From assembly GCA_029844215.1 (NCBI GenBank), contig CM056738.1, positions 62,401,593 through 62,465,592 on the forward strand: 64,000 nt of DNA, written 5' to 3'. This document shows, piece after piece, positions 44,973 to 57,783 of the stretch. The first letter of the stretch is position 1. Each line of letters begins with the position of its first letter. The position numbers and the translations under genes were made by a program. Origin of the DNA: Przewalskia tangutica. Its lineage: Eukaryota > Streptophyta > Magnoliopsida > Solanales > Solanaceae. The notes under the pieces were generated by a model. The model made no database searches. It saw only the letters and a program-made list of their open reading frames with translations, and was not told where the DNA came from.

Positions 44973-47900
44973 TGTTATACCCCGTAGTTCCAGGGTATGT
45001 ATGCGAGGACATACGTACGAGAATACGACAGAAATATTGGAAAGAAAGGAAGATGTGATTTTTTCGACGGAAAAGTTTCCGGTTTTTGTGAAGAAAAAGG
45101 TTCGTTAATGGGAATTGGATTCCCAGATTTGGTATTTAAACTTCTCGGATTATATTAGAATTTTGAGATTTATTTTCGGAAATGGCCACGTGGGGCCCAC
45201 GGGAGAAATTTACGGTTTTGTGAGGCCCGCTTTGTTTTTGAGGTTTCCGGCTTTTTGGATATTTTCGGAAGACGAAATATTTTGATTTAATCGGGGCGAC
45301 ACGTGTCACCCCCTGTGTGGCCACGTGGGCGAAATGGTTTGATGTTGGCTAGCCACTTGTCACCTACTCACCTGGCCGAAATGGCCTTACACTTGGCACC
45401 CATTCGTTGGCCATGTGGTGTGGTGGGACCCACACACACATGGCCCAATCTTGCCATACACTTAGATGGATCTTGACCTCCATTGTTCTATAAATAGACT
45501 TGGTTGATGAATAATTTCATCTCACTGAAAGCTTCCAAGAGCAAAATACTTCTCCCTTTGTATTGGTTTCGCCCCACCCTCCCCTTGTGTAGAATACTTG
45601 GTGTATTGTGGTATAATTCCAAATACACTAGCCTAGTATCCCTAGTAGTATTCCAAAGTTGTTTAAATAACTAGGAGCGAAATCCTACTTTATTAGAAAG
45701 TCGCAAATGAAACACTAGAAAAACCTTCATAGCTTGGTTGAAGTGTTTAGAAGTTGTTTAGAAACTTCTAAGGGTCGCTTGGAGCGGGTTGGAGCGTAAG
45801 GACTTGGAGCTAAACGTTGCTCAGGATCGACATTTAATCTTGGATAATTTTGGGCTTATCGAGGTAATGATTTATGCCCCCCCTATTGTAATTGGATATT
45901 ACATGTTGTAGTAATGTATAGTTGAGTATACTATATTTAGAATGAGTATTGAACTGTATTTACATAGGGCTGTATTTACAGTAGACTGTTGTATTATTGT
46001 GAAGCAGATTTGAACACGTCCGGTTAGACGTGTAATCCCCTGGGAGTTATTGGCCTGGTAGCGGGCCTTGTTAGGGGAGGAGATTTAGGTGATTTCGGGG
46101 GGGGAGGTGCTGCCGAATTTTCTGTAGAAAATGGAACCGTGTGTTTAGAAGTTAATAGACGTTTGTGGCCTATATAGGTGGAAGTACTACGAGTAGCGTA
46201 TTCTACTTGATGAGTGGAAAAGGCTAGCAGGGTTACAGTACTGTGGAGCGTTTTGCTTATTGTCGATAATCGTCGCGAGGTATGTGAACCTCTTCATATC
46301 CTTTCTAGCATGATGTTTTATAAACTATGTAGTACGGTAGACGTACATGTGCTAAGTGTTTTGGTTGGTTTAAACATAGGGTGTTATAATAGCTTTATGG
46401 GAAGTTAGTTATAACGACCTTATGTAGGTAAAAGAATGGTTTATTGATTTTGAAAGTTTAGAGACTTGATCTTCAAAGATAAGAGACTTGACTTATAGAC
46501 GACTTGATTTTGAAAGTTAAGAGACTTGATCTTCAAAGATAAGAGACTTGACTTATAACGACTTGTTTTCGGAAAAAGAGAAGTAACTTGATTTTAAGTA
46601 TAGGTTACTTATTTTGAAAAGAGTACATTATTTGGGTTTTAAAAGAATACTTATTGTTGTTTTAAAAGGAAAGAGACTTGTAGAATTGAAGAGTTTTTGG
46701 TTTAGAACATAAAGTGTTATAACAGCTTTATGGGAAGTTAGTTATAACGACTTTATGAAAACAAAGGAATGGTTTTATCATTGGTTTTAAAATGGTAATT
46801 TGACTTTAAAGGGAGAAGTGTTTTGGTCTAAAAAGGAAGGCATGTTATTGTCTTAATTTGGTTTAAAAAGGAAAGTCCGACGTTGTTTTGGTTTAATTAA
46901 AATATTAGTCACTTTATTTTCTTATACTACGTATTGTGTGACTTTTGTGAAAGTAACGATCTTTTAAAGAGTTAATGTATAAAGTACTTTGGGGATAAAA
47001 CCCGATCTTGTTAATCATATAGTAGAAAGTACCTTGTGTGTATAACTTGATTGTGTTGGTTTGTGATAGCCTTGTAATACTTTCTTGTTGATTTGTTAAG
47101 TAAACATGCTAGGATGCTACGTGTGTTAGTATCTTGTGATGTTTGTGTAAAGGGTTTCCTCGATCGCGCTTAAGTTGTTTAACTATCACCCGTTATGTTG
47201 GTATTGTACCACTCACCTTGACATGTTTCCGGAGGTTGTCGCCTCCACGCGGGTAGACTCAGCGATGCAGGACCATGATTCGAGAATACCTACGCGGGTC
47301 CAGGGGACCTATGCGCGAGCTACGAGAGTTCCGTGTTAGTGTGCGGCCTTTATGGTCATGCGGTCTACATGTGGCCATGCGGATCGCGAGTCCAGCGCGG
47401 ATGCCGGAGTAGCTACCCTCGATGCGGTTATACCTCACGCGCGGGCCTATGAGGTTGGCCTATCGCGAGTCGCGAAGTTCCGTGGCTAGACGCGCACATC
47501 GATAATCGCGGCGTGTGACGGCCTTTGATCATGTGACGGCCTATACAGATCTCATGATCCGCTTTATGACCTTGTTAGTACTATGGTGTTAGTAGTCGGC
47601 TATGCCTTCGTACTTACCATGACGGTTTTATTATGACACAGTGGGACTCGTGTTCATGTGTACTCCTTGAATATTTTATATCATGGATCGGCATGAGGAA
47701 GGTATTCCACGCATGAGTGATGTTGTGGCGTGAGACCCATTGTTATATTTGAGTAATGACTTTGAGGCGTGAGTCACGACTTGACATGACTATTTATGTA
47801 TTGTGATGTAGCTTGGTTATCATACATGTCTCCGCTTTATATAGACTATTATGATTTCATTTCTGATATTTTACAAGTTTCACATACTTGGTACTGTTGT

Positions 47901-48311
47901 CTTGACCTCGCCCGGGGCTGCGTTCATGCCGCAGTAGAGGTACATCGGTTGTGGATCCGCTCTTAGGATCACGATTGAGCTTTTGGGAAGCTCGTTTCTC
48001 GGAGGCTTGTCTTTGGTATAGTCCACTGTCGGTGTAGTTACTTGTACATTCGTGGTATGGCGGGCCACGTCCGTCATAGTTATGGTTACATTCTTAGAGG
48101 TATGTAATCTTGTTGTGGGCGGGGTTGTAAAAGGATTTAACTATTGTGTTGATATATATATGTATATATTTCGGGGAAGGTGACCGTTTTGGTTAGCCTA
48201 GTTCATGCTTTATGACTTGTCTCATGTTTTAGTTTTTATTTCCGTGATTTTCTCGATGTTGTATCACTAGGGTGCGGGGTAGGCACGATCACGCAGGATC
48301 GGGTCGTGACA
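44973..48311 (+). mobile_element. R10 5' LTR
   Basis: CACGTG plus ggGGCCCAc at 45187-45200, TATA box at 45489-45496, GTTATAAC repeats at about 46383-46425 and 46710-46760. The region 45300-45720 has lost many single bases relative to 50940-51370. The conserved ~150-bp block of the other families is absent. U5-side text at 47860-48311 is shared with R2 and R9. Confidence 0.93.
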
Positions 48312-48315
48312 AAAG

Positions 48316-48326
48316 TGGTATCGAGC
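48316..48326 (+). promoter_or_regulatory. Primer-binding site of R10 (altered)
   Basis: tggtatcgagc, lacking one A relative to tggtatcagagc. This is one more CAG-to-CG change. Confidence 0.8.
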
Positions 48327-48512
48327 GATTAGTCCTCGGAAAGTGTCTACGCACCGTGTCTAGTAAGTCTTGATTATCGGTGTGTTGTGCACCACATCTA
48401 TAATCAGGAGGCTGCAGGACATTTAGGATTGGTTTCCATTCTTCTCATTATGAGATCGTGCCTTAGAGCTGTGTTGTAAGTTGGACTCCTCGGCGTATTC
48501 TTATGTACCGTT

Positions 48513-49275
48513 ATGCCTCGCGCAAGGCAATCGGGGCCAGATGGGCAGCGTGAGAGAGGAGCTACGAGTTGAACACGAGAGGTTACGAGGCGAGCCCTGG
48601 TTCTTACACGAGATAGTACTTGAGGCAGCGAGTTTTATGATGCCGCTAGCCCAGTGAGTTAGAAGCGTAGCCGGTTTCTATTGAGGCCACGATACCCGAG
48701 CCTCCAGTTCCACGGCCAGGAGCCGAGGATATGAGTTCAAGGTGATAGCCCAGTTACTAGCTAGGCTGGTGGCTGGGAATGAGGACGGACGGGAGCCGGT
48801 GGTTCCGGCAGTATCAGTGATTTCCCCCTAGATCCGATAGTCTGAGACTTAGGGATTTCTTGAGTTGCAGTTCGCCAGAATTCTATGGATAGAGAGCTGA
48901 GTATGATCCTCAGGGTGTCGTACTTGTTGGGAAATTGTTATACATGTGGCCGTCAGGGCCATGTGATGGGAGGATGTCCAGGTAGGAGGTTACGGAGGAT
49001 GACTCGGCTGCCGGGTCGATCAGCGTGTTGATTGTTTGGGAGAAGGGGGTGTTAGTCAGATGAGGTCACCCCTACCTCGTTTCGGCCATAGTAGTAGACT
49101 CCATTATGAGGAGTGTCGTCTTGCTCGGCGACTTTTGTGTTTGCGGCCAATAGGGCAATTTGGTGAGAGTTTGTCTGACCAGAGGTAGCACAGATGTAGA
49201 GCCTCAGCCTTCGGGATCGGTGGCTGGTTCAACGCCTTATATAGCTAGGCGCCCTGCAGGGCAGGACTATGATTA
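48513..49275 (+). pseudogene. gag: R10 gag remnant, capsid core deleted
   Basis: ATG at 48513 (MPRARQ...). The N-terminal part continues to about 48910, where a segment matching the place before the capsid core (tatgatcctcag) jumps directly to the knuckle region. So the FLAHFLPP to MDIARMQAY part, present in R2, R5 and R9, is missing. The zinc knuckle CYTCGRQGHVMGGC is at about 48937-48978. A second, decayed knuckle-like copy lies at about 49137-49180 with an in-frame TAG. No working gag can come from this copy. Confidence 0.75.
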
Positions 49276-49839
49276 GAACGACAAAGGGAAAGTGAGGCAA
49301 TAGTTGCAGAGATATCTTTAGCCCTTAGGAGATTTGTTTATGATATTATGGTGGGTACATGTTAGGTGCTATGTACGGATAGCATTGTGTTAAGTGTGAA
49401 TTAGAAAACATGGTTAGTTGAAAGGATAAGTATGGGGTCATGGAAGGTGTGAACCTTAGAATAGTACACGTTGAGACCTTAGATGTAAGGCCGTCTTGAG
49501 AAAAGGATTTTACGGTTAATCTTTGTCGAAACACTTGGTATGCGTGAAATGTTTTGAGGGATATTTCCTTGGGATGTGTAAGGTGAAAGTGGTAGCTTTC
49601 ATGACTTGGATAGGTAAGATTGTTCCGGATCGGGGAACAAGAGTTTGGTGCAATTATGGGTCGGGTTGAGGACCGTTCGCGGGTCAACCCGCAGCCCGAA
49701 AGGAGATGTGGTCAATTTGTGGTGATCTCGCTTTGTGATAGGATTACGAGGGTGTTAGGCCCAAGGTTAGTTAACCATCGTACGAGTTCGAGGATGCGTT
49801 CGACCGATGGTCGGTGATGGTCACCGTCTAAATCTTCAG
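49276..49839 (+). mobile_element. R10 internal non-coding tract
   Basis: Similar to the R2 tract (10630-11110), including ttgttccggatcggggaaca at about 49620. Near 49800 it switches into integrase-derived sequence. No RT or protease motif seen. Confidence 0.65.
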
Positions 49840-50300
49840 CGGGATTATTTTCGGCGGAGGTGGCGATATGTTATATATCGGGAAGGTTGTAAGGCTGCAC
49901 GGGTTCCTACTTTTATAATGACGGTGGAGCCCAATTTTTGGCTATGTCTTTTGTATGCGAAGGTGTTACGAGCGGGGTTGGAACTCAGGTGAGTCTCGAT
50001 TGCATTCACCTCGGTAGCGGAAGAACGTAGCGTTTTACAGATAGTTAAGAATAGGTTGTGGGCGATGTTTTGATTTGGGGTAGCGAAGGATTGTGTGCCT
50101 CTTGGGTAAGTGAGTTTTATGATAGCTACCTTTACGATGTTCGGATGTCGCCTTATGAAGCCTTGTATAGGCGGAAGTGTAGGTTCCGATCGATTGGTTC
50201 AAGGTTGGCAAGGTTGAGATAGTTGGTCCCTACTTGTTTCAGCAGGATGTGGATAGGGTGAAGCTTATCCAGAGAAATTGTTAGCGGCTGAGTCAACGAA
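49840..50300 (+). pseudogene. pol: R10 integrase remnant, plant chromovirus type
   Basis: With frame changes, the + strand shows the parts of a Ty3/gypsy integrase in order. First comes a decayed core around GCKAARVPTFIMTV (near 49885-49920, compare the usual RLHGVP-S-I-SDR region), then LGTQVSLD, then MSPYEALYRRKCR (near 50145-50185) and GPYLFQQDVDRVKLIQ (near 50225-50270). YEALYGR-CRSPIGW followed by a GPdL-q-a-ekvk segment is typical of the plant Tekay/Del chromovirus group. This is the only pol trace in the four gypsy elements. It is strongly decayed, with stops, and has no catalytic completeness. Confidence 0.72.
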
Positions 50301-50585
50301 GCGTGGTACGTTTATTAGGAGGAGTTCGAGTTACGAGGAGGTGCGACGAGTAAGGGAAAGTGAACATATGTTATGAAGCGGAAGTGGTCATTCTGTTGTG
50401 AAGATGCGAAGGGAGTATCGTTTGATCATGGGTGGGAGATTTTTGAGATGATTGAGGTGATTCCTCGTTAGCGTGAAATTGAGTTTTGCGCACATGTTAT
50501 ATTCTGGCCATTGGTGGCATGATCGGTTTTGTAAGTGTAGTAGTGGAGACTACACCGGCATATGTATGTTTAGAGACTTTGAAGG

Positions 50586-50620
50586 AACATTCGGGACGAA
50601 TGTTTCTAAGGGGGGAAGAA
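50586..50620 (+). promoter_or_regulatory. R10 hairpin and polypurine tract
   Basis: aacattcgggacgaatgtt (50586-50604), then aaggggggaagaa (50608-50620) against the 3' LTR. Confidence 0.87.
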
Positions 50621-53600
50621 TGTTATACCCCGTAGTTCCAGGGTATGTATGCGAGGACATACGTACGAGAATACGACAGAAATATTGGAAAGAAAGGAAG
50701 ATGTGATTTTTTCGACGGAAAAGTTTCCGGTTTTTGTGAAGAAAAAGGTTCGTTAATGGGAATTGGATTCCCAGATTTGGTATTTAAACTTCTCGGATTA
50801 TATTAGAATTTTGAGATTTATTTTCGGAAATGGCCACGTGGGGCCCACGGGAGAAATTTACGGTTTTGTGAGGCCCGCTTTGTTTTTGAGGTTTCCGGCT
50901 TTTTGGATATTTTCGGAAGACGAAATATTTTGGACGAATCAGGGGGCGACACGTGTCACCCCCCTTGTGTGGCCATGTGGGCCGAAATGGTGTGACAAGT
51001 GGCTAGCCACTTGTCACCTACTCACCTTGGCCGAAATGGCCTTACACTTGGCACCCAATTTCGTTGGCCATGTGGTGTGGTGGGACCCACACACACATGG
51101 CCCAATCTTGGCCATACACTTAGATGGATCTTGACCCTCCATTGTTCTATAAATAGACCCCTTGGTTGATGAATAAGTTCATCTCACTTGAAAGCTTCCA
51201 AGAGCAAAATACTTCCCTCCCTTTGTATTGGTTTCGTCCCACCCCTCCCCCCTTGTGTAGAATACTTGGTGTATTGTGGTATAATTCCAAATACACTAGC
51301 CTAGTATCCCTAGTAGTATTCCAAAGTTGTTTAAATAACTAGGAGCCCGGAAATCCTACTTTATTCCGAAAGTCGCAAAATGAAACCCTAGAAAAACCTT
51401 CATAGCTTGGTTGAAGTGTTTAGAGAAGTTGTTTAGAAACTTCTAAGGGTCGCTTGGAGCGGGTTGGAGCGTAAGGACTTGGAGCTAAACGTTGCTCAGG
51501 ATCGACATTTAATCTTGGATAATTTTGGGCTTATCGAGGTAATGATTTATGCCCCCCCTATTGTAATTGGATATTACATGTTGTAGTAATGTATAGTTGA
51601 GTATACTATATATAGAATGAGTATTGAACTGTATTTACATAGGGCTGTATTTACAGTAGACTGTTGTATTATTGTGAAGCAGATTTGAACACGTCCGGTT
51701 AGACGTGTAATCCCCTGGGAGTTATTGGCCTGGTAGCGGGCCTTGTTAGGGGAGAAGATTTATGTGATTTCGGGGAGGTCTGCGAATTTTCAGAGAAAAT
51801 GGAACCGTGTGTTTAGAAGTTAATAGGCGTTTGTGGCCTATATAGGTGGAAGTACTACGAGTAGCGTATTACTTGATGAGTGGAAAAGGCTAGCGGTTAC
51901 GATCGTGGGCGTTTTGCTTATTGTCGATAATCGTCGCGAGGTATGTGAACCTCTTCATATCCTTTCTAGCATGATGTTTTATAAACTATGTAGTGCGGTA
52001 GACGTACGTGCTAAGTGTTTTGGTTGGTTTAAACATAGGGTGTTATAATAGCTTTATGGGAAGTTAGTTATAACGACCTTATGTAGGTAAAAGAATGGTT
52101 TATTGATTTTGAAAGTTTAGAGACTTGATCTTCAAAGATAAGAGACTTGACTTATAAACGACTTGATTTTGAAAGTTAAGAGACTTGATCTTCAAAGATA
52201 AGAGACTTGACTTATAACGACTTGTTTTCGGAAAAAGAGAAGTAACTTGATTTTAAGTATAGGTTACTTATTTTGAAAAGAGTACATTATTTGGGTTTTA
52301 AAAGAATACTTATTGTTGTTTTAAAAGGAAAGAGACTTGTAGAATTGAAGAGTTTTTGGTTTAGAACATAAAGTGTTATAACAGCTTTATGGGAAGTTAG
52401 TTATAACGACTTTATGAAAACAAAGGAATGGTTTTATCATTGGTTTTAAAATGGTAATTTGACTTTAAAGGGAGAAGTGTTTTGGTCTAAAAAGGAAGGC
52501 ATGTTATTGTCTTAATTTGGTTTAAAAAGGAAAGTCTGGACGTTGTTTTGGTTTAATTAAAATATTAGTCACTTTATTTTCTTATACTACGGGTATTGTG
52601 TGACTTTTGTGAAAGTAACGTATCTTTTAAAGAGTTAATGTATAAAGTACTTTGGGGATAAAAACCCGATCTTGTTAATCATATAGTAGAAAGTACCTTG
52701 TGTGTATAACTTGATTGTGTTGGTTTGTGATAGCCTTGTAATACTTTCTTGTTGATTTGTTAAGTAAACATGCTAGGATGCTACGTGTGTTAGTATCTTG
52801 TGATGTTTGTGTAAAGGGGTTTCCCCTCGACTGCGCTTAAGTTGTTTAACTATCAGCCGTTATGTTGGTATTGTACCACTCACCTTGACATGTTTTCGGA
52901 GGTTGCGCCCTCCGTCTGGGGGTAGACTTCGGTGATGCAGGACCATGATTCGAGAATACCTCATGCGGGTCCAGGACCTATGCGGAGCTACGAGAGTTCG
53001 TGTTAGTGTGCGGCCTTTATGGTCACACGGTCATGTGGCCACGCGGCTGCGAGTCCAGCGGACGCCGGAGTAGCTACCCTCGATGCGGGTTATACCTCAT
53101 GCGGGCCTATGAGGTTGGCCTACGCGAGCTGCGAGGAGTTCGAGGCTAGACGCGCATTGAATCTGCGGGCGTGTGACCGGCTTTGATCATGTGACGGCAG
53201 ATCTCTCATGATCGATTTATGACCTTGTTAGTACTATGGGTGTTAGTAGTGGCTATGCCTTCGCACTTACCCCATGCGGTTTTATTATGACAGTGGGACA
53301 CGGTGTTCATGTGTACTCCTTGAATATTTTATATCATGGATCACGTGATGAGGAAGGTATTCCACGGGCATGAGTGATGTTGTGGGCGTGAGACCCATTG
53401 TTATATTTGAGTAATGACTTTGAGGCGTGAGTCACGACTTGACATGACTATTTATGTATTGGATCGTAGCTTGGTTATCATACATGTCTCCGCTTTATAT
53501 AGACTATTATGATTTCATTTCTGATATTTTACAAGTTTCACATACTTGGTACTGTTATCTTGACCTCGCCCGGGGCTGCGTTCATGCCGCAGTAAGTACA

Positions 53601-53965
53601 TCGGTTGTGGATCCGCTCTTAGGATCACGGTTCACTTTGGAAGCTCCGTTTCTCGGAGGCTTGTCTTTGGTATAGTCCTGTCGGTGTAGTTACTTGTACA
53701 TTCGGGGTATGGCGGGAGCCACTGTCCGTCATAGTTATGGTTACATTCTTAGAGTGCAGTAATCTGTTGTGGCGGGGTTTGTAAAAGGATTTAACTGTTG
53801 AGTTGATATATATATGTATATATTTCGGGAAGGTGACCGTTTTGGTTAGCCTAGTTCATGCTTTATGACTTGTCTCATGTTTTAGTTTTATTTCGCTGAT
53901 TTTCTCGATGTTGTATCACTAGGGTGCGGGGTAAGGCACGATCACGGGCCGGATCGGTCGTGTGA
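50621..53965 (+). mobile_element. R10 3' LTR
   Basis: Begins TGTTATACCCCG. CACGTG at 50835, TATA box at 51148-51155. It keeps bases lost from the 5' LTR in the promoter half. In turn it is eroded at 51770-51910 and in the U5 part. The end bases are altered (gtgtga). Confidence 0.92.
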
Positions 53966-55583
53966 TTACCACTTTGAAACCACAAAGCATTTTCTTACCT
54001 ACATAAAGCTGTTATAACCAACTACCCATAAAGCCGTTATAACACTTTATGTTTCAAACCAATCAAATACTTTAAACACATGTACGTCTACCGTACTACA
54101 TAGTTATACACATATCATGCTAGAACAGATAGGAAGAGGTTCACATACCTCGCGACGATTATCGACTAATAGCAAAACGCTCCAAGCACCTCAAACCGTC
54201 GGCTACACTCTCAGTCAAGCAGGTCACTCCACACGTAGTACTACAACCTATAGAGGCCACAAAGCGCCTATTAATATCTTTAGATCCCGACGTAGAATAT
54301 TCTACAGAAAATTCGGCAGCACCTCCCCCCGCAACAGCGTAAATCTCCTCCTCTATCGAGGCCGGCTACCAAGCCAACCGGGGGGGGGGGGTTAACACGT
54401 CTGACCGGACGTGTACAATTCTACTACACAGCAATGCTACACAAGTCTACTGTAATACAGTCCTATGTAATTACAGTTCAGTTCACTTCTTAAAATTCAG
54501 GCTTAAGTCGCAAGACATTGCCGTAAGTATTATTCAGGCTTAAGTCAAAAGACATTGCCGCACAATTATAATGTTCAGTTCTATATATAGTATACCTCAA
54601 CTATATATTCCTACAACATGTAATTTCCAATTACAATAGAAGGTCAAGAGTGTTTACCTCGATAAGCCCAAAATTATCCGAGTTTATATGTCGATCCTGA
54701 GCAAGGTTTAGCTCCTACATCCGCAAGGCTCCGACCCGCTCCAACCAACCCTTAGAAGTTCTAACCAACTTCTACTTATAACTTCAACTACGGGTGAAGA
54801 TTTACTTAGGGTTTCGTTTGTGACTGAGGGAAGTATAATAGTATTTTCTGGGCTTGTAAAAGGGTACTTTGGAAAGTACTACAAGGTATTTGGCTAAAGT
54901 ATTTTGGGCATTATAACAATACTAGGAGAGTATTTCTATACCACAACAAGGGGTATTATACGAAAACAACTAGGCTAGGGGGGGGTACCCCTCGGCTTAG
55001 GGCACCACAAGGGGGGGGAGGGGGTTTCGGCCAAGGCCTTCTCAAAGGGGGGAGAGGGGCTATTGGACGAGAGCAAGCAAGAGGGAGGGGGAAAGGTTTT
55101 CAAGACTTAGACAATTTTTGGATGAATAAGTTCATCAACTTAGAGGGGTATTTATAGGTCAAGAAATGGCCAACCAATGGCCAAGATCTATCCAAGTGTA
55201 AGGCAAGTGTAAGGTCAAGATGAAGCCATGTGTTTGTGGGTCCCACTTGCTCATCAACTACACAAAATATCCTACCTAACCCTTGACCACATTTTTTTGC
55301 ACAAAAAACGTGCTCACCCTTCCCTTTGGCCGTCCACCTTCTTCCAATGTGAGGGTGACACATGTCACCCTCCCGTTGGTCCAAAATGTTTCGTCTCTCG
55401 GAAAAATCCGCAAAAAATATTAATGACATAGCCGGAATTTTCCCTACGAAAGCTGTGGAAACGTTTCGTCGAAAAACGACTCCTTTAGGTAGTTATGCAC
55501 ATATTCGAAACTTGCCTAACTTTAAGGCTCAAATTGCATACGTACGCCCTTACGTACATACTCTGGAAATACGGGGTATAACA
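53966..55583 (-). mobile_element. R9 3' LTR, proximal (promoter) part
   Basis: Continues the R9 LTR after R10 (ttaccactttgaaaccacaa, compare ttaccctttgaaaccacaaa at 59562) and ends acggggtataaca. TATA box on - at 55149-55156. A G run of about 12 at 54380-54391. Confidence 0.92.
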
Positions 55584-55618
55584 TTCTCCCCTCCTTAGAA
55601 ACATTCGTCCCGAATGTT
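55584..55618 (-). promoter_or_regulatory. R9 polypurine tract and hairpin
   Basis: On - the order is aacattcgggacgaatgtt (55618-55600), then aaggaggggagaa (55596-55584), then the LTR start TGTTATACC. Confidence 0.87.
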
Positions 55619-56340
55619 CCTTCTCAAGACGGATAACGAAGAATTTCTTCTAACAAGTTGCCAACGCCACACCTGGCCACGAAATATCACACGTTCTCTT
55701 CCTTCCTTACTCGTCGTGCCCTTCTCGGACACTTGAACTCCTCTAGTATACGTACCACACTTCAGTCATCGCTTTAGTTCCAAAACTTTGGAGTCACTAC
55801 CTCCAACTTGGTCGTCTTACTAACCGCAATCTCCCTTAAGGCCATTCCCGACCTTCATGATCCGCTTCTGGTCGAACATAACCACGAACTCATACGACGG
55901 TCATCTAAACTTGGGACTAGCACCCTCGTGACCCTACCACCTGGCGGGACCACCCAGAGCCCACTCGAAGCAGTGCGGGTTGGCCCGCACACGGCCCCAA
56001 CCCGACCATCGTCGCGCCAACTCTTGCTCCTCGACACGGAACAATCTTGCTAAATCACATCATGAAAGATACCACTTTTATTTACCCAACCCAGGGACTT
56101 ATCACACAATACTTTCTAGGCAGAAAATGCACTCTGACAAGGATCACTCGAAAAAAAATCTTGTACTCAAGACGGCCTTACATCTAAGGTCTCAACTGTA
56201 ATATTCTAAGGTTCATCATTTCCTACTTTGCTTACCCTTTTTCCCCAACCAGGTTCCTAAATCACATTTTAGCACAAAGCTATCTAAACATAACACTTAA
56301 CACATTAACATAACATCAAAACATACAAGCCTCTAGAGGG
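55619..56340 (-). mobile_element. R9 internal non-coding tract
   Basis: Corresponds to the R2 and R5 tracts (ccaggtggtagggtcacgag near 55945-55925 on -; a weakened ttgttcc hairpin near 56044-56022). About 720 bp, without pol motifs. Confidence 0.7.
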
Positions 56341-57574
56341 TTAATGATATACCTGAAGCTACCGCTCCACTCTAATCGTAAGTCGCCTGCGCAGGCGCAT
56401 AATGTAGGCGATGAACTCGCCATCGATCCGGTAGGCTGCGCTGCTGCCGGTACCTCTCCTATAAGCACAGTCTCTCGTCACATGGCCCTGACGGCCGCAG
56501 GTGAAACAAGCACCAGTAAAAAGACGACATTTCCCGGGATGATTTTTGCCACATCGTGCATCGGCGGGATGAATCCTCGCTAGCACTCACGTAAACTCGT
56601 GAACGGAAGCCACGAGCTCGACCAGCTCGAATACCCCGAACGACTGAAGATCGTGGAGGACCACTCAGATCTTGGCGGAGGTACATAACTAGATCGCCGA
56701 GGCGGTCCGCCTCGAAAGTTACCAAAGGACCTCATTGCTCGCCTCTTCTGCGATCTCGGTCATTCCGTCGACCTCTCCGTGCCTCACATCCTAGTGCATG
56801 AGCTTGCGTGCGGAAATGTCCATGCGGTGAAGAGCTACACCCGCATGGCCTCGCAGTAATCGTCCCACCGGTGGCGTGGCGGTGTACTCGTCCTCCATAT
56901 CCGCTACTACTGGGAACATACCGAGCTAATGAGTCGAACTCCACATTGTACTCTCTAACCGTCGCCCGCCTCGCCCCGCCAACGTCAAAAATGCTACCGA
57001 GCCTCCTCGGTGGAGGCAAGAAATGTGCAAGAAATGCCTCGAGAACTCGTCCCAAATCTTTGGAAGTGCATGCTCTTCCGGGACAGCTCCCACGAATCAA
57101 ACTACCAATCTGCAGATTCACGCGGTGATGCGAACCCAATACCACCGACTCGCCTCGAGGCTCGATCACTCTCATGATCCTGTGGCTGTCGGATAAACTC
57201 CCGGTCGTCCTCGGCTCGATCCATGTAACACCGGAGTGCTACAACTCGGGAAGTCGTAGCCTCAAACCGCTCGCTCGGGGTGAACTACGGGTCTTCGCTG
57301 GGCCGAATCACGATTCAGCCTATCCTCATATCTCGCCACGACCACGGCCAAGAATCGCCATCTCCTTGCCCATCTCATCGGCTCAGTGTGGGACCGAGGC
57401 TCAGTCTTGTAGTCTCGCAGCCCACCGCTGCGGCTCTAAACTCTTTGGTCTTTGGCGGCGCGAAACCCGGCCGAATCTTGTCTCAGTCTTGATCGGGCTG
57501 CGCTCGCTCTCTCAGTATCTCACTAACAGCCTCGATCGCTTTGCCCATCGGGCTCAGGTTTTACGCGGAGGCAT
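56340..57574 (-). pseudogene. gag: R9 gag pseudogene
   Basis: The ATG at 57574-57572 is followed within seven codons by a stop caused by a lost base. The capsid part reads openly at 57175-56732 (FLAHFLPP, TVREYNVEFDSLARYV). The CCHC knuckle CFTCGRQGHVTRDC is at 56508-56467 in another frame. The order and length match R5 gag. The sequence is unusually rich in CG dinucleotides where R5 has CTG/CAG (for example between 56740 and 57300), so much of the damage may be sequence error. Confidence 0.82.
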
Positions 57575-57766
57575 AACTGGTAAAGGAAAGGAATACATCA
57601 GAGGGGTCCAATTTATCACACAGCTCTAAGGCACGATCTCAGAATGAGAAGAATGGAAACCAATCTTAAATGCCCTGCAGCCTCCTGATTATAGATGTGG
57701 TGCACAACACACCGATAATCAAGACTCTACTAGACACGGTCTGTAGACACTTTCCGAGGACTAATC

Positions 57767-57779
57767 GCTCACGATACCA
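57767..57779 (-). promoter_or_regulatory. Primer-binding site of R9 (altered)
   Basis: On - it reads tggtatcgtgagc, a changed form of tggtatcagagc, four bases after the LTR end at 57784. Confidence 0.75.
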
Positions 57780-57783
57780 CTTT

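Larger units (their letters stand above)
44973..53965 (+). mobile_element. R10: full-length defective Ty3/gypsy element inside R9 3' LTR
   Basis: 5' LTR 44973-48311 (3339 bp), internal 48312-50620 (2309 bp), 3' LTR 50621 to about 53965. The left flank is GTTAC (44968-44972). The right flank reads ttac after an altered LTR end (gtcgtgtga instead of gtcgtgaca), so the last bases are uncertain by one or two. R9 LTR text continues exactly on both sides. Long stretches of the two LTRs (46430-47110 and 52090-52770) are almost identical, so this is the youngest insertion seen. The internal part keeps a broken gag and an integrase remnant. Confidence 0.93.

Noticed and set aside
55980..57629. Several + strand ORFs of 70-151 codons
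   Set aside because: They are antisense to the R9 gag and its non-coding tract and carry no domain.
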